DNA of 49,688 nucleotides from Ruminococcus sp. CAG:563 (GCA_000434915.1 FR882080.1:115930-165617), one strand, 5' to 3'. Shown: positions 18,546 through 26,972, numbered from the stretch's first letter. Notes: generated from the sequence alone by a model not told the origin. Made by a program: numbers and translations.

Positions 18546-18640
18546 CCTTATCTTTCGGTTACACCGCAGGATTTAGCACCTTGCCAATGGCAGGTTGCCG
18601 AGCTTCATAGGGCCTGTTCCCTCAGCTACTCTGAATAAGG
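18546..18640 (-). ncRNA. SAM-I (S-box) riboswitch
   Basis: Read on the minus strand, the element has the P1 strands CTTATTC and GATAAG. It also has the conserved core AGAGTAGCTGAGGGA, then GGCCCTATGAAGC and CGGCAACC. These are the hallmark blocks of the S-box aptamer: the kink-turn side, the SAM-binding J1/2 and the pseudoknot. It regulates metK by transcription attenuation in cis. Confidence 0.95.
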
Positions 18641-18679
18641 GGTGTTTCGTTTCACGAAATCTATTAAATTGCATATGAG

Positions 18680-18708
18680 ATTATATACTATATTACCGTA
18701 ATAGTCAA
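18680..18708 (-). promoter_or_regulatory. Promoter of metK
   Basis: Minus strand TTGACT, 17 bases, TATAAT, placing the start about 30 bases before the riboswitch P1 helix. Confidence 0.8.
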
Positions 18709-18847
18709 GTGGTAAATTAAAGTTTTTAGAGGAACCGGGTTCTGATCGGTTAGCGAACAGCGGTTAAAGAAGGTCTGATAAAATTGTTTTCTTCTGACTA
18801 ACTTAGAAATATGCAGTAACAAACAAGGGTGCTGCCCCGTGACAAAT

Positions 18848-19108
18848 AAAGGTACTGCCCCGAACGAAAAAAGTGCCATTGGCGATTGATACATTTAAAC
18901 GAGTTTGAAAGAAAATCGCTCACAGTGCTTTTTGCAGTGAGCGGTGCTGTACAAAGGTACTGCCCCCGAACGAAAATAGTGCCATTGGCGATTGATACCT
19001 TTAAACGAGTTTGAAAGAAAATCGCTCACAGTGCTTTTTGCAGTGAGCGGTGCTGTACAAAGGTACTGCCCCGAACGAAAAAAGTGCTGTGGGCGATTTT
19101 ATTCAAAC
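18848..19108. repeat. Tandem repeat of palindromic units (about 2.3 copies, period 105-106)
   Basis: Unit 1 is 18848-18952, unit 2 is 18953-19058 and a partial third copy starts at 19059. Units 1 and 2 differ at only a few positions, including one extra C. Each carries a hairpin with stem CGCTCAC/GTGAGCG (about 18917-18943 and 19023-19049). The arm at 19009-19039 is an imperfect inverted copy of 19078-19108, so the whole is a chain of dyads. It lies between the metK promoter and the hflX stop, and its right end overlaps the last hflX codons. A related fragment with CTGCCCCG also occurs just before unit 1 (18830-18840). The rest of 18709-18847 holds nothing I recognise. Confidence 0.85.
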
Positions 19109-20350
19109 TATTAGATCCTTGTGTTTATCGAGGAACTGTATATCTACAACCGCCTTGACGTAAATTCCGTCCGCACGGTAGTCTTCCTTTATCAATATGC
19201 CCTCTTCACGGATGTAGTTGACAAGACCGCCCTCATTATACGGAATGAGAAGCTCCGCCTTTCTGCGTGTGAGAGGAAGCGAAAGCTGAATCTTGGCAAG
19301 GAGATTGCCGAGGCCCTCACCCGTCTTTGCCGAGATCATGACGAATTCGCCCTGCGCAGGCAGAACGAACGAGCCGCCGCAAAGGTCGCATTTGTTGAGC
19401 ACGGATATAATCGGCTTGTCGGCACAACCGAGTGCCGCAAGCAGGTTCATTGTAACGTTCAGATGCTCGGTGCAGCATTCGTCGGAGGCATCACAGAGGT
19501 TGAGGATAACCGTTGCGTTCGCCGCCTCTTCAAGAGTTGAGCGGAAGGCATCAACAAGCTGATGAGGAAGCCGCCTGACAAGTCCGACGGTATCAATGAG
19601 CATGACTGTTCTGCCGTCGGGCAGGGTCAGTGCACGGGAGGTCGGGTCAAGCGTTGCAAAGAGCTTGTTTTCCGCAAGCACTCCAGCATTTGTCAGCGTG
19701 TTCATAAGGGTTGACTTGCCGGCGTTTGTGTAGCCGACGATAGCAACCGTTTCAACGCCGTCCTTTTCACGTCTGGCACGGAGATTCTCTCGCCTTTTGG
19801 CAATCTGAACAAGCTCCTCTTGCAGGCTTTGAATTCTTCGGTGAATATGCCGCCTGTCGCTTTCAAGCTTGCTTTCACCGGGTCCTCTTGTACCGATTCC
19901 GCCGCCAAGCCTTGACATTTCTGCACCCTTGCCGCCGAGTCGGGGCAGAGAATACTTAAGCTGAGCCAGTTCGACCTGAATTTTACCCTCGTTGCTCCTC
20001 GCCCTTGCGGCAAAGATATCAAGGATGAGCGTTGTTCGGTCGATTACCCTGATGTCAGTCTCGTCCTCAATGTTTCTCTGCTGCGACGGCGTAAGCTCGC
20101 CGTCAAAGATGAGCAGGTCAACATCGTTTGCTTCTGTAAATGCCTTTATTTCTTCAAGACGACCCGAGCCGACATAGGTTGCCGAATCGGGTTTGTCTCT
20201 TTTTTGAATTATTTTTGCCGCAACAACAGCTCCTGCCGTTCTTGCAAGCTCTTCAAGTTCGTCCATTGAAACCTGAGCGTTGTAAAGCCCCATGTCGATA
20301 CCGACAAGAACGGCAACCTCAGGTTCCTGACTGTTCTCGTAAAATTCCAT
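19103..20350 (-). CDS. hflX: Ribosome-associated GTPase HflX
   Basis: The 415-residue protein has the N-terminal HflX domain and the glycine-rich linker GGIGTRGPGESKLE. A TRAFAC GTPase domain follows: G1 GYTNAGKST, G3 DTVGLVRRLPHQL and G4 NKCD. HflX splits stalled 70S ribosomes under stress. Length is normal. It begins 3 bases after the galE stop, so the two are probably co-transcribed from the galE promoter. Its last codons overlap the arm of the downstream palindromic repeat (19078-19108), so the repeat has expanded right up to the gene end without breaking it. Confidence 0.93.
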   Translation of the reverse strand: MEFYENSQEPEVAVLVGIDMGLYNAQVSMDELEELARTAGAVVAAKIIQKRDKPDSATYVGSGRLEEIKAFTEANDVDLLIFDGELTPSQQRNIEDETDIRVIDRTTLILDIFAARARSNEGKIQVELAQLKYSLPRLGGKGAEMSRLGGGIGTRGPGESKLESDRRHIHRRIQSLQEELVQIAKRRENLRARREKDGVETVAIVGYTNAGKSTLMNTLTNAGVLAENKLFATLDPTSRALTLPDGRTVMLIDTVGLVRRLPHQLVDAFRSTLEEAANATVILNLCDASDECCTEHLNVTMNLLAALGCADKPIISVLNKCDLCGGSFVLPAQGEFVMISAKTGEGLGNLLAKIQLSLPLTRRKAELLIPYNEGGLVNYIREEGILIKEDYRADGIYVKAVVDIQFLDKHKDLIV

Positions 20351-20353
20351 TTA

Positions 20354-21364
20354 TCAATATCCTTCCGGATTATTCTTCTGCCATCTCCAAGAATCCTCGC
20401 ACATCTTTTCAAGGCCTCTTTCGGCAACCCATCCAAGCTCTTTCTTAGCCTTTGTCGGGTCGGAATATACGGTTGCAAGGTCACCGGGACGACGTGGAAC
20501 AATCTCATACTTAATCTCTTTTCCGCTCGCCTTTTCAAAAGCCTTTACAACGTCAAGAACGCTGTAGCCGACGCCCGTGCCGAGGTTATAGATGCAAACG
20601 CCCTTTGAAGAAGCAATCTTCTCAACTGCCTTGATGTGGCCGAGTGCAAGGTCAACAACGTGAATATAATCACGGACGCCCGTTCCGTCGGGAGTGTCAT
20701 AATCATTGCCGAAAACGTTGAGATGATCAAGCTTGCCGACCGCAACCTGAGTGATATAAGGCATGAGGTTGTTCGGGATTCCGTTCGGGTTCTCACCGAT
20801 ACGTCCGCTCTCGTGTGCGCCGATAGGATTGAAGTAACGAAGAAGTGCAACGCTCCAGTCCTTATCGGAAGTATAAAGGTCCTGAAGAATAAGCTCGATC
20901 ATGTATTTGGTTGTACCGTAGGGATTGGTCGTGCCGCCGATTTTCATTGTTTCATTAAGCGGCGACGGATTGTTCATTCCGTAAACGGTGGCCGATGAGC
21001 TGAAAACAATTCTCTTGCAGCCTGCGTCACGCATAGCTTCACAGAGCGTTACCGTTCCGCCGACGTTGTTTTCATAATACTCAAGCGGTTTTCTGACGCT
21101 TTCGCCGACAGCCTTGAGTCCTGCGAAGTGAATTACCGCGTCAATCTTGTTCTCGGCAAAAACCTTGTCAAGTCCCTCACGGTCTCTGATATCGCACTCG
21201 CAGAAGGTGAAATCCTTTCCTGTAAGCTCTTTAATTCTCTTGAGCACCTCGGGAGAGCTGTTATAGAAGTTATCAAGAATAACTACCTCATAGCCTGCGT
21301 TGAGCAATTCAACACATGTGTGAGAGCCGATATAACCCGCTCCGCCTGTTACCAAAATTTTCAT
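20354..21364 (-). CDS. galE: UDP-glucose 4-epimerase
   Basis: The 336-residue protein is an extended short-chain dehydrogenase with the NAD-binding motif GGAGYIGSH at the N-terminus. It has the catalytic YGTTK (Tyr-x3-Lys) and SSSATVYG. The sequence matches GalE closely in length and motifs. It interconverts UDP-glucose and UDP-galactose for galactose use and envelope glycans. ATG 21364 is preferred over the longer reading to 21433 because the NAD motif follows at once and GAGGGTGA is well placed; the extension would overlap its own promoter. It lies head-to-head with ksgA. Confidence 0.93.
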   Translation of the reverse strand: MKILVTGGAGYIGSHTCVELLNAGYEVVILDNFYNSSPEVLKRIKELTGKDFTFCECDIRDREGLDKVFAENKIDAVIHFAGLKAVGESVRKPLEYYENNVGGTVTLCEAMRDAGCKRIVFSSSATVYGMNNPSPLNETMKIGGTTNPYGTTKYMIELILQDLYTSDKDWSVALLRYFNPIGAHESGRIGENPNGIPNNLMPYITQVAVGKLDHLNVFGNDYDTPDGTGVRDYIHVVDLALGHIKAVEKIASSKGVCIYNLGTGVGYSVLDVVKAFEKASGKEIKYEIVPRRPGDLATVYSDPTKAKKELGWVAERGLEKMCEDSWRWQKNNPEGY

Positions 21365-21377
21365 AAGATCACCCTCA

Positions 21378-21406
21378 TTGACAAAATTTATCATATACTG
21401 TAATAT
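21378..21406 (+). promoter_or_regulatory. Promoter of ksgA
   Basis: TTGACA, 17 bases, TAATAT. Its -10 box overlaps the -10 box of the divergent galE promoter by two bases. Confidence 0.65.
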
Positions 21407-21433
21407 TATATATGGTTTCAATTCAAAATGCAA
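21405..21433 (-). promoter_or_regulatory. Promoter of galE-hflX
   Basis: Minus strand TTGCAT, 17 bases, TATAAT. It overlaps the opposing ksgA promoter. Confidence 0.6.
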
Positions 21434-21451
21434 TATTTTAAAGAGGTATTT

Positions 21452-22327
21452 ATGAATAATTTATCAGATATAAGCGTAATTAAATCCGTATTGAGCCGTC
21501 ACGGCTTCACTTTTTCCAAGGCACTCGGTCAGAACTTCATAATCAACCCCGGTGTTTGCCCGAGAATTGCCGAGGAGGGCGGAGCAAGAGAGGGTGTCGG
21601 TGTGCTCGAGGTCGGTGCAGGAATCGGCGTGCTGACCGCAGAGCTTGCAAAACGTGCAGAGAAGGTTGTCTGCGTTGAGCTTGACACAAGGCTTTTGCCT
21701 GTGCTCGACGAAACGCTCGGCGAATTCGACAACGTTAAAATAATCAACGGCGATATTCTCAAGGTTGACCTTCACAGAATTCTTGAAGAGGAATTCGGCA
21801 ATATGCCGGTTGTTGTGTGTGCCAACCTGCCATATTATATTACATCACCCGTTATCATGCGCTTACTTGAAAGCAGACTGAAAATCGACTCTGTTACGGT
21901 AATGGTTCAGAAAGAAGCCGCCGTCAGACTTTGCGCCGATGTCGGCTCAAGGGATTCGGGTGCAGTCACGGTTGCGGTAAATTATTACGCAGAAGCGCAG
22001 AAGCTTTTCGACGTTTCAAGAGGCTCGTTCATGCCCTCGCCGAATGTTGACAGTGCTGTTATAAGACTTGATATTCTGAAAAATCCGCCGATTGAGGTCA
22101 GCGATGAAAAGTTTTTCTTCTCAATGGTAAAGGCGGCGTTCAGCCAGCGCAGAAAAACGGCATCAAACGGAATAAGCGCAGGCACGGGAATCCCGAAGCC
22201 GACGGTCATCGAAGCGATCGAAGCCGCAGACCTCTCCCCCACCGTCCGAGCCGAAGCACTGACAATGGAACAGCTTGGCAGGCTTTGCGAGGAACTGAAA
22301 AAAAAGCATGAAAAAGCAGTGGTCTGA
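21452..22327 (+). CDS. ksgA: 16S rRNA dimethyladenosine transferase (KsgA/RsmA)
   Basis: The 291-residue protein carries KALGQNFI near residue 27 and the SAM-binding GAGIGVLT (motif I, near residue 55). The catalytic NLPYYITSP is near residue 125 and FSQRRKT is in the C-terminal part. All are diagnostic of RsmA, which dimethylates two adjacent adenines in helix 45 of 16S rRNA. ATG 21452 is preferred over 21428 because AGAGGT lies 7 bases before it. The last codons run into the terminator hairpin: the stem begins inside the coding sequence at 22311. Confidence 0.95.
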   Translation: MNNLSDISVIKSVLSRHGFTFSKALGQNFIINPGVCPRIAEEGGAREGVGVLEVGAGIGVLTAELAKRAEKVVCVELDTRLLPVLDETLGEFDNVKIINGDILKVDLHRILEEEFGNMPVVVCANLPYYITSPVIMRLLESRLKIDSVTVMVQKEAAVRLCADVGSRDSGAVTVAVNYYAEAQKLFDVSRGSFMPSPNVDSAVIRLDILKNPPIEVSDEKFFFSMVKAAFSQRRKTASNGISAGTGIPKPTVIEAIEAADLSPTVRAEALTMEQLGRLCEELKKKHEKAVV

Positions 22328-22344
22328 GTGGCCACTGCTTTTTT
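22311..22344. terminator. Terminator overlapping the ksgA 3' end
   Basis: A perfect 12-bp stem (AAAAAGCAGTGG / CCACTGCTTTTT) with a 9-base loop encloses the TGA stop. A/T tracts on both sides would let it work in both directions. Confidence 0.88.
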
Positions 22345-22504
22345 GTATTGGTGCATTTATCTCATCATCGGAATAAAGCTTCGACGCTTCCCATTTTTCT
22401 ACCTTAACGTTTTTTACGTCGCCTGTTGTATTCAACCGAACATCACAAGCCGACATCGAAAACAAAAACGTAATGCAAAGTAAAATACAAATCAGTCTTT
22501 TCAT
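22345..22504 (-). pseudogene. Truncated lipoprotein gene remnant
   Basis: From ATG 22504 the minus strand reads a lipoprotein signal, MKRLICILLCITFLFSMSAC, and then about 30 plausible residues (DVRLNTTGDVKNVKVEKW, ASKLYSDDEINA). The frame then enters the ksgA terminator hairpin and continues as an antisense reading of ksgA to 22163. The protein therefore has a normal start and lipobox but lacks its body, consistent with a deletion joining the lipoprotein 5' end to the ksgA terminator. No strong Shine-Dalgarno is obvious beyond AAGGAGAA at about 22515. It begins 20 bases after the stop of the upstream membrane protein gene. Residual expression of a short lipopeptide is possible. Confidence 0.65.
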
Positions 22505-22524
22505 TTCGTTTTTCTCCTTAACAA

Positions 22525-23346
22525 TCAAACCAAAGCAGGCTGTTTTTCCTCCGCCTTCTTAACGTCAAAAAGACTTGTGAAATTGACAAGGAACAGAAGC
22601 AAATATGTTGCCCACATCGGCAGGCTCTCTATAATTCCGTCCTTGCCGAGCGTTGCGAGAAGAACAAGCATTGCGACAAGAACCGCACAGAATGCAACGG
22701 TCAGTGCAATGAATTTTTTGTTTCCCGTTTTCGCCATATGCAAAAGGAACATAACGATCGGAGCGGCACAGCAGAATGCAAATACAAGCGCACCCGTCCA
22801 ATGCGACATGCACCTCAGCGACGTGAGAATAAGCTCCTCACCTGCCGACGGAACATTGATCGTAACGAACATCGCCGCACAGCCGACCGAGCCGCTTATT
22901 ATTCCGCCCCTGTTGCTGTAGCCGAACTTGCGATACATATAAATCGTATTTACAAAAATCGAAATCGGCGCAAAAATTCCCCACATCTTGAAATGCCAAG
23001 GATATTCAAGGCCTATCATGCTTGCCGTGAACTCAAACGGATTTTTGAAAAAGCCGTACCATGTGATAAAGACACAGCCGAAAATAAGGCTTATCAGCGC
23101 AAATGCCTTATCTCCCTTGCCAAGCTCACCGTAAAGATATCTGTTGAGCAGGATTATGTAAAGAAGCATTATCACACATGAGCCTAAAACCCAAATCGGA
23201 TAATAGATAGGCTTGAGGATTCCCGTCTCGGCGGCAGGATATGTATCCGCTTTCATGAAAAAGCACATCCAGACCGCATAAATCGCAGTAAAAACAATCC
23301 ACATTATTGAATAGCCTTTTGAAAATTTCATATTATTTTTTGACAT
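22525..23346 (-). CDS. Polytopic membrane protein of unknown function
   Basis: I do not recognise a family. The 273-residue protein has about eight hydrophobic segments, starting around residue 12 (IMWIVFTAIYAVWMCFF), with short loops. It ends in a small charged cytoplasmic tail (DVKKAEEKQPALV). A histidine/tryptophan-rich stretch (GLEYPWHFKMWG) lies in the middle, and a long loop contains NVPSAGEELILTSLRCMSHW. No transporter, protease or acyltransferase signature is clear. The start at 23346 has AAGGAGGG 7 bases upstream; an upstream ATG at 23376 lies inside the promoter -10 region. A strong promoter precedes it, and the lipoprotein remnant follows. Confidence 0.75.
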   Translation of the reverse strand: MSKNNMKFSKGYSIMWIVFTAIYAVWMCFFMKADTYPAAETGILKPIYYPIWVLGSCVIMLLYIILLNRYLYGELGKGDKAFALISLIFGCVFITWYGFFKNPFEFTASMIGLEYPWHFKMWGIFAPISIFVNTIYMYRKFGYSNRGGIISGSVGCAAMFVTINVPSAGEELILTSLRCMSHWTGALVFAFCCAAPIVMFLLHMAKTGNKKFIALTVAFCAVLVAMLVLLATLGKDGIIESLPMWATYLLLFLVNFTSLFDVKKAEEKQPALV

Positions 23347-23367
23347 AAAAAATCCCTCCTTAATCAA

Positions 23368-23396
23368 ATTATACATGAAAGGAGGAATTTTGACAA
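23368..23396 (-). promoter_or_regulatory. Promoter of the unknown membrane protein gene
   Basis: Minus strand TTGTCA, 17 bases, TATAAT. The -35 box directly abuts the tadA stop codon, so the gene has its own unit despite the tight packing. Confidence 0.75.
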
Positions 23397-23849
23397 CTAT
23401 AATTTTTTTCTGAGCTTTTTAAAGAAATCCGAGAGCAAGGCTGCGCACTCTTCCTGCATAACTCCCTTAGCAACCTCCGGCTTATGATTATAAGGAAGCG
23501 AGAACAAGTCAATCACGCTGCCGCATGAACCTGCTTTATAATCCGATGCGCCGTAAACGAGCCTCTTTATCCTGCTGTTGATAATCGCACCCGTACACAT
23601 CGGGCACGGTTCAAGCGTAACATATATGTCGCATTGCCAAAGACGCCAGCCGCCTAAGGCTCGGCAGGCCTCGTTTATCGCTTCAATCTCGGCGTGGGCA
23701 AGTGCATTTTTGCTTATCTCACGGCGGTTTCTGCCTTTTCCGACGATTTTGCCGTCAAAAACAACGACCGCTCCGACCGGAACCTCTCCCTCCTCCGCCG
23801 CTTCCTTTGCAAGGGCGATAGCCTGTCTCATAAAATATTCGTCATTCAT
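23397..23849 (-). CDS. tadA: tRNA-specific adenosine deaminase TadA
   Basis: The 150-residue protein has the cytidine-deaminase-fold zinc site: His52 and catalytic Glu54 in HAEIEAI, and Cys82 and Cys85 in PCPMC. NALAHAE is the TadA version of the motif. It converts the wobble adenosine 34 of tRNA-Arg(ACG) to inosine. Length matches bacterial TadA. It starts 12 bases after the CPBP protease gene ends, so it is probably transcribed with it. Confidence 0.95.
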   Translation of the reverse strand: MNDEYFMRQAIALAKEAAEEGEVPVGAVVVFDGKIVGKGRNRREISKNALAHAEIEAINEACRALGGWRLWQCDIYVTLEPCPMCTGAIINSRIKRLVYGASDYKAGSCGSVIDLFSLPYNHKPEVAKGVMQEECAALLSDFFKKLRKKL

Positions 23850-23861
23850 TGAATTGCCCTC

Positions 23862-25043
23862 TTATTTGTTCAGCGGAAGTATCATCACAAAATACATTAT
23901 AAAAAACGATGCGATAACGGTTATTGCAACAGAAAAATTGTACATCGGGCTTTTGGTGATTCTTGTATCCTTTCTTGCATTCATCGAGCCTTTGATAAGT
24001 AAAAACGCAATCAGCGCAACCATCGCAACGGTGAAAAAAACTCCGCCGGCCGACGTGATGCTCGTGAACGAAAGCGAGGTAAAGAGTGAAATCAAAAGTG
24101 AAATAACAACCGACGGGGTGCAGAAAACGGTTGAATACTTCAGCGAGCTGCCGATCTCGTCGTTAGCATTTGCCAATTTTTGCGGTTTCAGCCTCATGAA
24201 AAGGATAAATGCAATTACGCCGAGAATAAGAATTGCCCCTTCAATCGCATAGAAGAAGAACATATCGTCTTCGGAATGATTTGTGTAGTAAATTGAAATT
24301 ACCGTTGCCGAAAGATTGTTGAGACAATGAATCGCAACCGATGTCCAAATCGAATTCGTGATAATTGCAAAATAGCCGAGTGCAAGACCCGCAATAAAAG
24401 CAAACGGGATCTGAACCATGTTGCCGTGGAGAGCGGCAAAAAGAACTGCGGAAACAACTATCGCAAACCTGTCGCCGTATTTTCTCAACGGTTGCATTAC
24501 AACGCCCCTCATTGCAAATTCTTCAACAAGCGGAGGGATTACAGCGTAAGCGACTATCTGCAGGAAATAGCCCATCGGCGTGTTTGCGTCAAGTCCTTCC
24601 GGCTTTTCAAAGTCAACACCGGCCGCACTGACAAAGGCGGAAATAAACGAAGTTGCTCTGTCGCCTATCGAGCAGACCAAAAGTCCGGTAAATACCGAAA
24701 ACAGGAAAAGCTCCTTTGATTTCGGCAAGTCAAAAATATCAACGCTGTTGCGCTCCTCACGGTTATATAAGGCATAGACCAGCACAAACGGCAGAAGAAC
24801 ATAAATGATCGGAGCAATAGCGCCTATACCTGTTTGAAAAAGAGCATCCGACTGATACAATGAATAAAGGCCGAAGATTTGCAGCAATGCGGCAACGGCA
24901 TATTGCATCAGCGTGAAGCAAATCATTCCGCAGCCGATAATGAAGCCGAGTCGGCGCAGCTGTTTAACCTTAGTGTCGATTAACGGATTATATCCGCCGA
25001 ACATATTATAAAGGTTTTGATAATATGAATACTGATTATCCAT
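23862..25043 (-). CDS. CPBP family intramembrane glutamic protease
   Basis: The 393-residue polytopic protein carries the ABI/CPBP motif 1, EEFAMRG (in PPLVEEFAMRGVVMQPL, near residue 168). Motif 2 is visible in FAALHGN and a later conserved His in IHCLNNL. These Glu and His residues form the intramembrane active site, homologous to the Rce1 CAAX protease. In bacteria the substrates are mostly unknown; some process bacteriocin or signalling peptides, but no such genes are adjacent. About nine membrane segments are seen, and the part after the motifs has three more than the core domain needs. It has its own promoter at 25075-25103. Confidence 0.87.
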   Translation of the reverse strand: MDNQYSYYQNLYNMFGGYNPLIDTKVKQLRRLGFIIGCGMICFTLMQYAVAALLQIFGLYSLYQSDALFQTGIGAIAPIIYVLLPFVLVYALYNREERNSVDIFDLPKSKELFLFSVFTGLLVCSIGDRATSFISAFVSAAGVDFEKPEGLDANTPMGYFLQIVAYAVIPPLVEEFAMRGVVMQPLRKYGDRFAIVVSAVLFAALHGNMVQIPFAFIAGLALGYFAIITNSIWTSVAIHCLNNLSATVISIYYTNHSEDDMFFFYAIEGAILILGVIAFILFMRLKPQKLANANDEIGSSLKYSTVFCTPSVVISLLISLFTSLSFTSITSAGGVFFTVAMVALIAFLLIKGSMNARKDTRITKSPMYNFSVAITVIASFFIMYFVMILPLNK

Positions 25044-25074
25044 ATTGCACCTCTTTTCGATATTTTATTTATAC

Positions 25075-25103
25075 ATTATATCCTATAATTGTATATTTAT
25101 CAA
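25075..25103 (-). promoter_or_regulatory. Promoter of the CPBP protease-tadA unit
   Basis: Minus strand TTGATA, 17 bases, TATAAT. Confidence 0.7.
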
Positions 25104-25156
25104 GGCGGTAAACTGTTAACTTTTTGAAAACAAATTGATACAAATAAATATACATC

Positions 25157-25185
25157 TTGTTTTTTGTGTGATTTTAATGTATAAT
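25157..25185 (+). promoter_or_regulatory. Promoter of the 579-residue membrane protein gene
   Basis: TTGTTT, 17 bases, TATAAT, about 30 bases before the start codon. The -35 match is weak. Confidence 0.5.
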
Positions 25186-25215
25186 GTGATTTACACTATT
25201 CAAGGAGATGGTTCA

Positions 25216-26955
25216 ATGGATCCCATTAAGGTAGATTTTACCGGCGGCGGAGCGGAGAAAGGCCCCGACAAAAAGACCGGTATTGTTATCCCGCCCGAAA
25301 AAAAGGGACTTAAAATCGTTATTAACATCATTTTGACAGCTATATTCGGCGGCATTTTATATTATTTTATGCTTCCGGTTATGAACTTCAAGGATATCAA
25401 AATGTATATCTTTTTCGGTGCAATCGCCGTTGTTTACTGCGCAATTAACTATGTTACCAGCGGTGCGCTGAAAACTCCCGATTATGCACCGTATGCTAAG
25501 AAATCCTCGCTTGTGCCGAAAATTTTCATCGGCGTTCTTGCTGCGATCGTTCTTGTCGGATTTCTCGTTTCGTCGGTATTCTTCCGTGCTTCAAGCTATT
25601 CAAAGATAATCGACGTGCAGACCGGCGACTTTGCAAAGGAAGTTGACGAAGCCGATTTTGCGACCGTTCCCGTTATCGACGAGAGCACAACCTCCGTTAT
25701 GGCCGAGAGAGCACTCTCCGACCTTTCAAAGCTCGGCTATGTTTCTCAGTTCACGGTTCAGCCGAAATATTATCAGATCAACTATCATGACACTCCTGTC
25801 AGAGTTTCATCTCTCCAGTATTCAAACATCATCAAGTGGCTCACCAATGCAAAGAACGGACTCCCGGCTTACGTTATCGTTGACGCAAGAACTCAGAAAT
25901 CCACCCTTGTTGAGGTCAAGGATGGTATGAAGTATTCGACCGCCGACCACTTCGCACACTATGTAACACGTCACGTTCGTTTCAAATACCCGACATATCT
26001 TCTCGACGAGCCGACATTTGAAATTGACGAGTCGGGTCACCCCTACTGGATTTTTGCAAAGCTTGACAAGACAATCGGTCTTTTCGGCGGTACCGACGTA
26101 ACGGGTGCAATCATCGTTGACAGCGTAACGGGCGAATGTACGGAGTATTCGATCGACGAGATAAGGAACAACAACGAGCTTGAATGGATCGACCGGATCT
26201 ATTCCGCAGACCTTCTCGTTGAGCAGTTCGACTATTACGGAAGATATCAGCGTGGCTTTTGGAACTCCGTTCTCGGTCAGAAGGACACATATTCAACGAC
26301 CGAGGGTTATTCCTACCTTGCAATGAACGACGACGTTTATATGTACACGGGCGTTACCTCGCTGACGAACGACGAATCGCTCACAGGCTTTGTCCTCATC
26401 AATCAGCGTACCAAGGAAGCCAAGTATTACAGCACCTCGGGTGCTAAGGAAACCTCGGCGCAGTCCTCGGCAGAGGGTCTTGTTCAGCAGTATGAATATG
26501 AAGCATCATTCCCGCTTCTTCTCAACATTGACGGCGAGCCGACCTACTTCATGTCGCTCAAGGATTCCAGCAAGCTCGTTAAGGGCTATGCAATGATCAA
26601 TGTCGGTCAGTATTCAATCGGTGCAACAGGCAGCACGCTCACAAGCTGTATTGAAAACTACGTTGCAGAGCTTGCCAAGAACAATATCAAAGTAAGCGTT
26701 GACACGGACAACATCAAGGACGACACGAACAGCGAACAGAAGGACATCACCGTTACAGGCAAGGTAACTGATATCAGAACCGCTGTTATCGGCGGAGAGA
26801 GCGTATATTATATCAAGCTCGACTCCTCCGAGAGCTACTATTCGGTCAAGGCTGCCGACTTTGAAAACATCGTGCTTGTAAACGGCGGCGACACCGTTAC
26901 TCTCACCGTAAAGACCGACAAGGGCGCGATAATCCCTGTCTCCGGACTTAAATAA
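25216..26955 (+). CDS. Membrane protein with large extracytoplasmic domain, unknown function
   Basis: No family was recognised with confidence. The 579-residue protein has a hydrophilic, glycine-rich N-terminus, then three membrane segments (about residues 34-53, 62-80 and 101-122). About 450 residues follow without any further hydrophobic span. That large part is rich in Tyr, Asp and Ser and contains repeated-looking phrases (VIVDARTQKSTLVEV, IIVDSVTGECTEYS, VLINQRTKEAKYYS) spaced about 90-100 residues apart. This suggests three PepSY-like or propeller-like beta modules. The last 70 residues (DITVTGKVTDIRT ... GGDTVTLTV) resemble an OB-fold. ATG 25216 follows AAGGAGAT at proper distance; upstream in-frame ATGs are in the promoter. 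A strong terminator follows, so it is probably monocistronic. Confidence 0.8.
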   Translation: MDPIKVDFTGGGAEKGPDKKTGIVIPPEKKGLKIVINIILTAIFGGILYYFMLPVMNFKDIKMYIFFGAIAVVYCAINYVTSGALKTPDYAPYAKKSSLVPKIFIGVLAAIVLVGFLVSSVFFRASSYSKIIDVQTGDFAKEVDEADFATVPVIDESTTSVMAERALSDLSKLGYVSQFTVQPKYYQINYHDTPVRVSSLQYSNIIKWLTNAKNGLPAYVIVDARTQKSTLVEVKDGMKYSTADHFAHYVTRHVRFKYPTYLLDEPTFEIDESGHPYWIFAKLDKTIGLFGGTDVTGAIIVDSVTGECTEYSIDEIRNNNELEWIDRIYSADLLVEQFDYYGRYQRGFWNSVLGQKDTYSTTEGYSYLAMNDDVYMYTGVTSLTNDESLTGFVLINQRTKEAKYYSTSGAKETSAQSSAEGLVQQYEYEASFPLLLNIDGEPTYFMSLKDSSKLVKGYAMINVGQYSIGATGSTLTSCIENYVAELAKNNIKVSVDTDNIKDDTNSEQKDITVTGKVTDIRTAVIGGESVYYIKLDSSESYYSVKAADFENIVLVNGGDTVTLTVKTDKGAIIPVSGLK

Positions 26956-26972
26956 AACAGCATAAAAATTAT

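Noticed and set aside
18688..18894. A 68-codon minus-strand open frame between metK and hflX
   Set aside because: It covers the metK promoter and part of the repeat, has no ribosome binding site and no protein-like composition; treated as chance.
18848..19058. Short repeat array as a possible CRISPR
   Set aside because: Units are about 105 bases, nearly identical throughout, with no unique spacers and no cas genes.
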